NCBI GenBank assembly: GCA_017390125.1
Contig: JAFPCT010000175.1
Location: forward strand, 1 to 6,175
Length of the DNA stretch: 6,175 nt
Direction: 5' to 3'
DNA from: Treponema sp.
Lineage (GTDB): Bacteria > Spirochaetota > Spirochaetia > Treponematales > Treponemataceae
The position numbers and the translations under genes are program-made. Positions within the stretch are counted from its first letter, which is position 1. Each line of letters starts with the position of its first letter. The notes under the pieces are model-generated. The model saw only the letters and a program-made list of their open reading frames with translations, was not told the DNA's origin and did no database searches. This document shows positions 6,117 to 6,175 of this stretch, in pieces.

Positions 6117-6175
6117 ATGATTTCTTCAAGAATGAAAAACCTGCATCCTTATGTTCCGGGTGAACAGCCAAAGGA
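6117..6175 (+). CDS. hisC: Histidinol-phosphate aminotransferase, N-terminal fragment (runs off window)
   Basis: Only 19 complete codons are present: MISSRMKNLHPYVPGEQPK, continuing past the window edge. LHPYVPGEQPK is the characteristic opening of HisC-type, PLP-dependent class I/II aminotransferases, which convert imidazole-acetol phosphate and glutamate to histidinol phosphate in histidine synthesis. Some family members instead act on aromatic amino acids, which this short fragment cannot resolve. The catalytic Lys lies outside the window. The gene has its own likely promoter and Shine-Dalgarno, and it diverges from the 635-aa gene. Its presence suggests a free-living or gut-type organism rather than a highly reduced pathogen such as Treponema pallidum. 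Confidence 0.75.
   Translation, partial: MISSRMKNLHPYVPGEQPK

Overview
The window looks like chromosomal DNA of a treponeme-like spirochaete. This is an inference from style rather than from a marker gene. The signs are a lipoprotein with a relaxed lipobox (LPFSC), a long U32-family protein with a basic tail, a stand-alone SSB, and a large cytosolic protein with no recognisable family. Base composition is moderate. No mobile element, CRISPR array, tRNA or rRNA is visible, and codon style is similar across the genes.

Layout: (1) At 1-35 an intrinsic terminator closes an unseen upstream gene. (2) On the + strand, a 340-aa lipoprotein with a lamin-tail-like (LTD) domain (101-1123) is followed after 18 nt by a 765-aa U32-family [4Fe-4S] protein (1142-3439). 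A strong composite terminator at 3453-3498 ends this unit. (3) On the - strand, a 635-aa protein of unknown function (4089-5996) lies upstream of a single-stranded DNA-binding protein (3504-3962). An intrinsic terminator between them makes them probably separate units. SSB converges on the U32 gene. (4) On the + strand, divergent from the 635-aa gene, the first 19 codons of a histidinol-phosphate aminotransferase gene (hisC) run off the right edge.

The most notable feature is in the control regions. The lipoprotein, ssb and hisC each have a clear Shine-Dalgarno sequence about 5 nt before the ATG. The U32 gene and the 635-aa gene have none. Both instead have a good -10 element ending 7-8 nt before the start codon: extended -10 TGGTACAAT for U32, and TTGAGA-17-TATAAT for the 635-aa gene. 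Transcription from these promoters would begin at, or within a few bases of, the AUG, so both genes are candidates for leaderless mRNAs.

No single pathway links the genes. They appear to be neighbouring housekeeping and lineage-specific genes: envelope lipoprotein, RNA-modification or maturation type U32 protein, DNA maintenance, unknown cytosolic protein, and histidine biosynthesis. I found no defence system, toxin-antitoxin pair or other dedicated novel system. The 635-aa protein is the only large piece of unexplained coding sequence.
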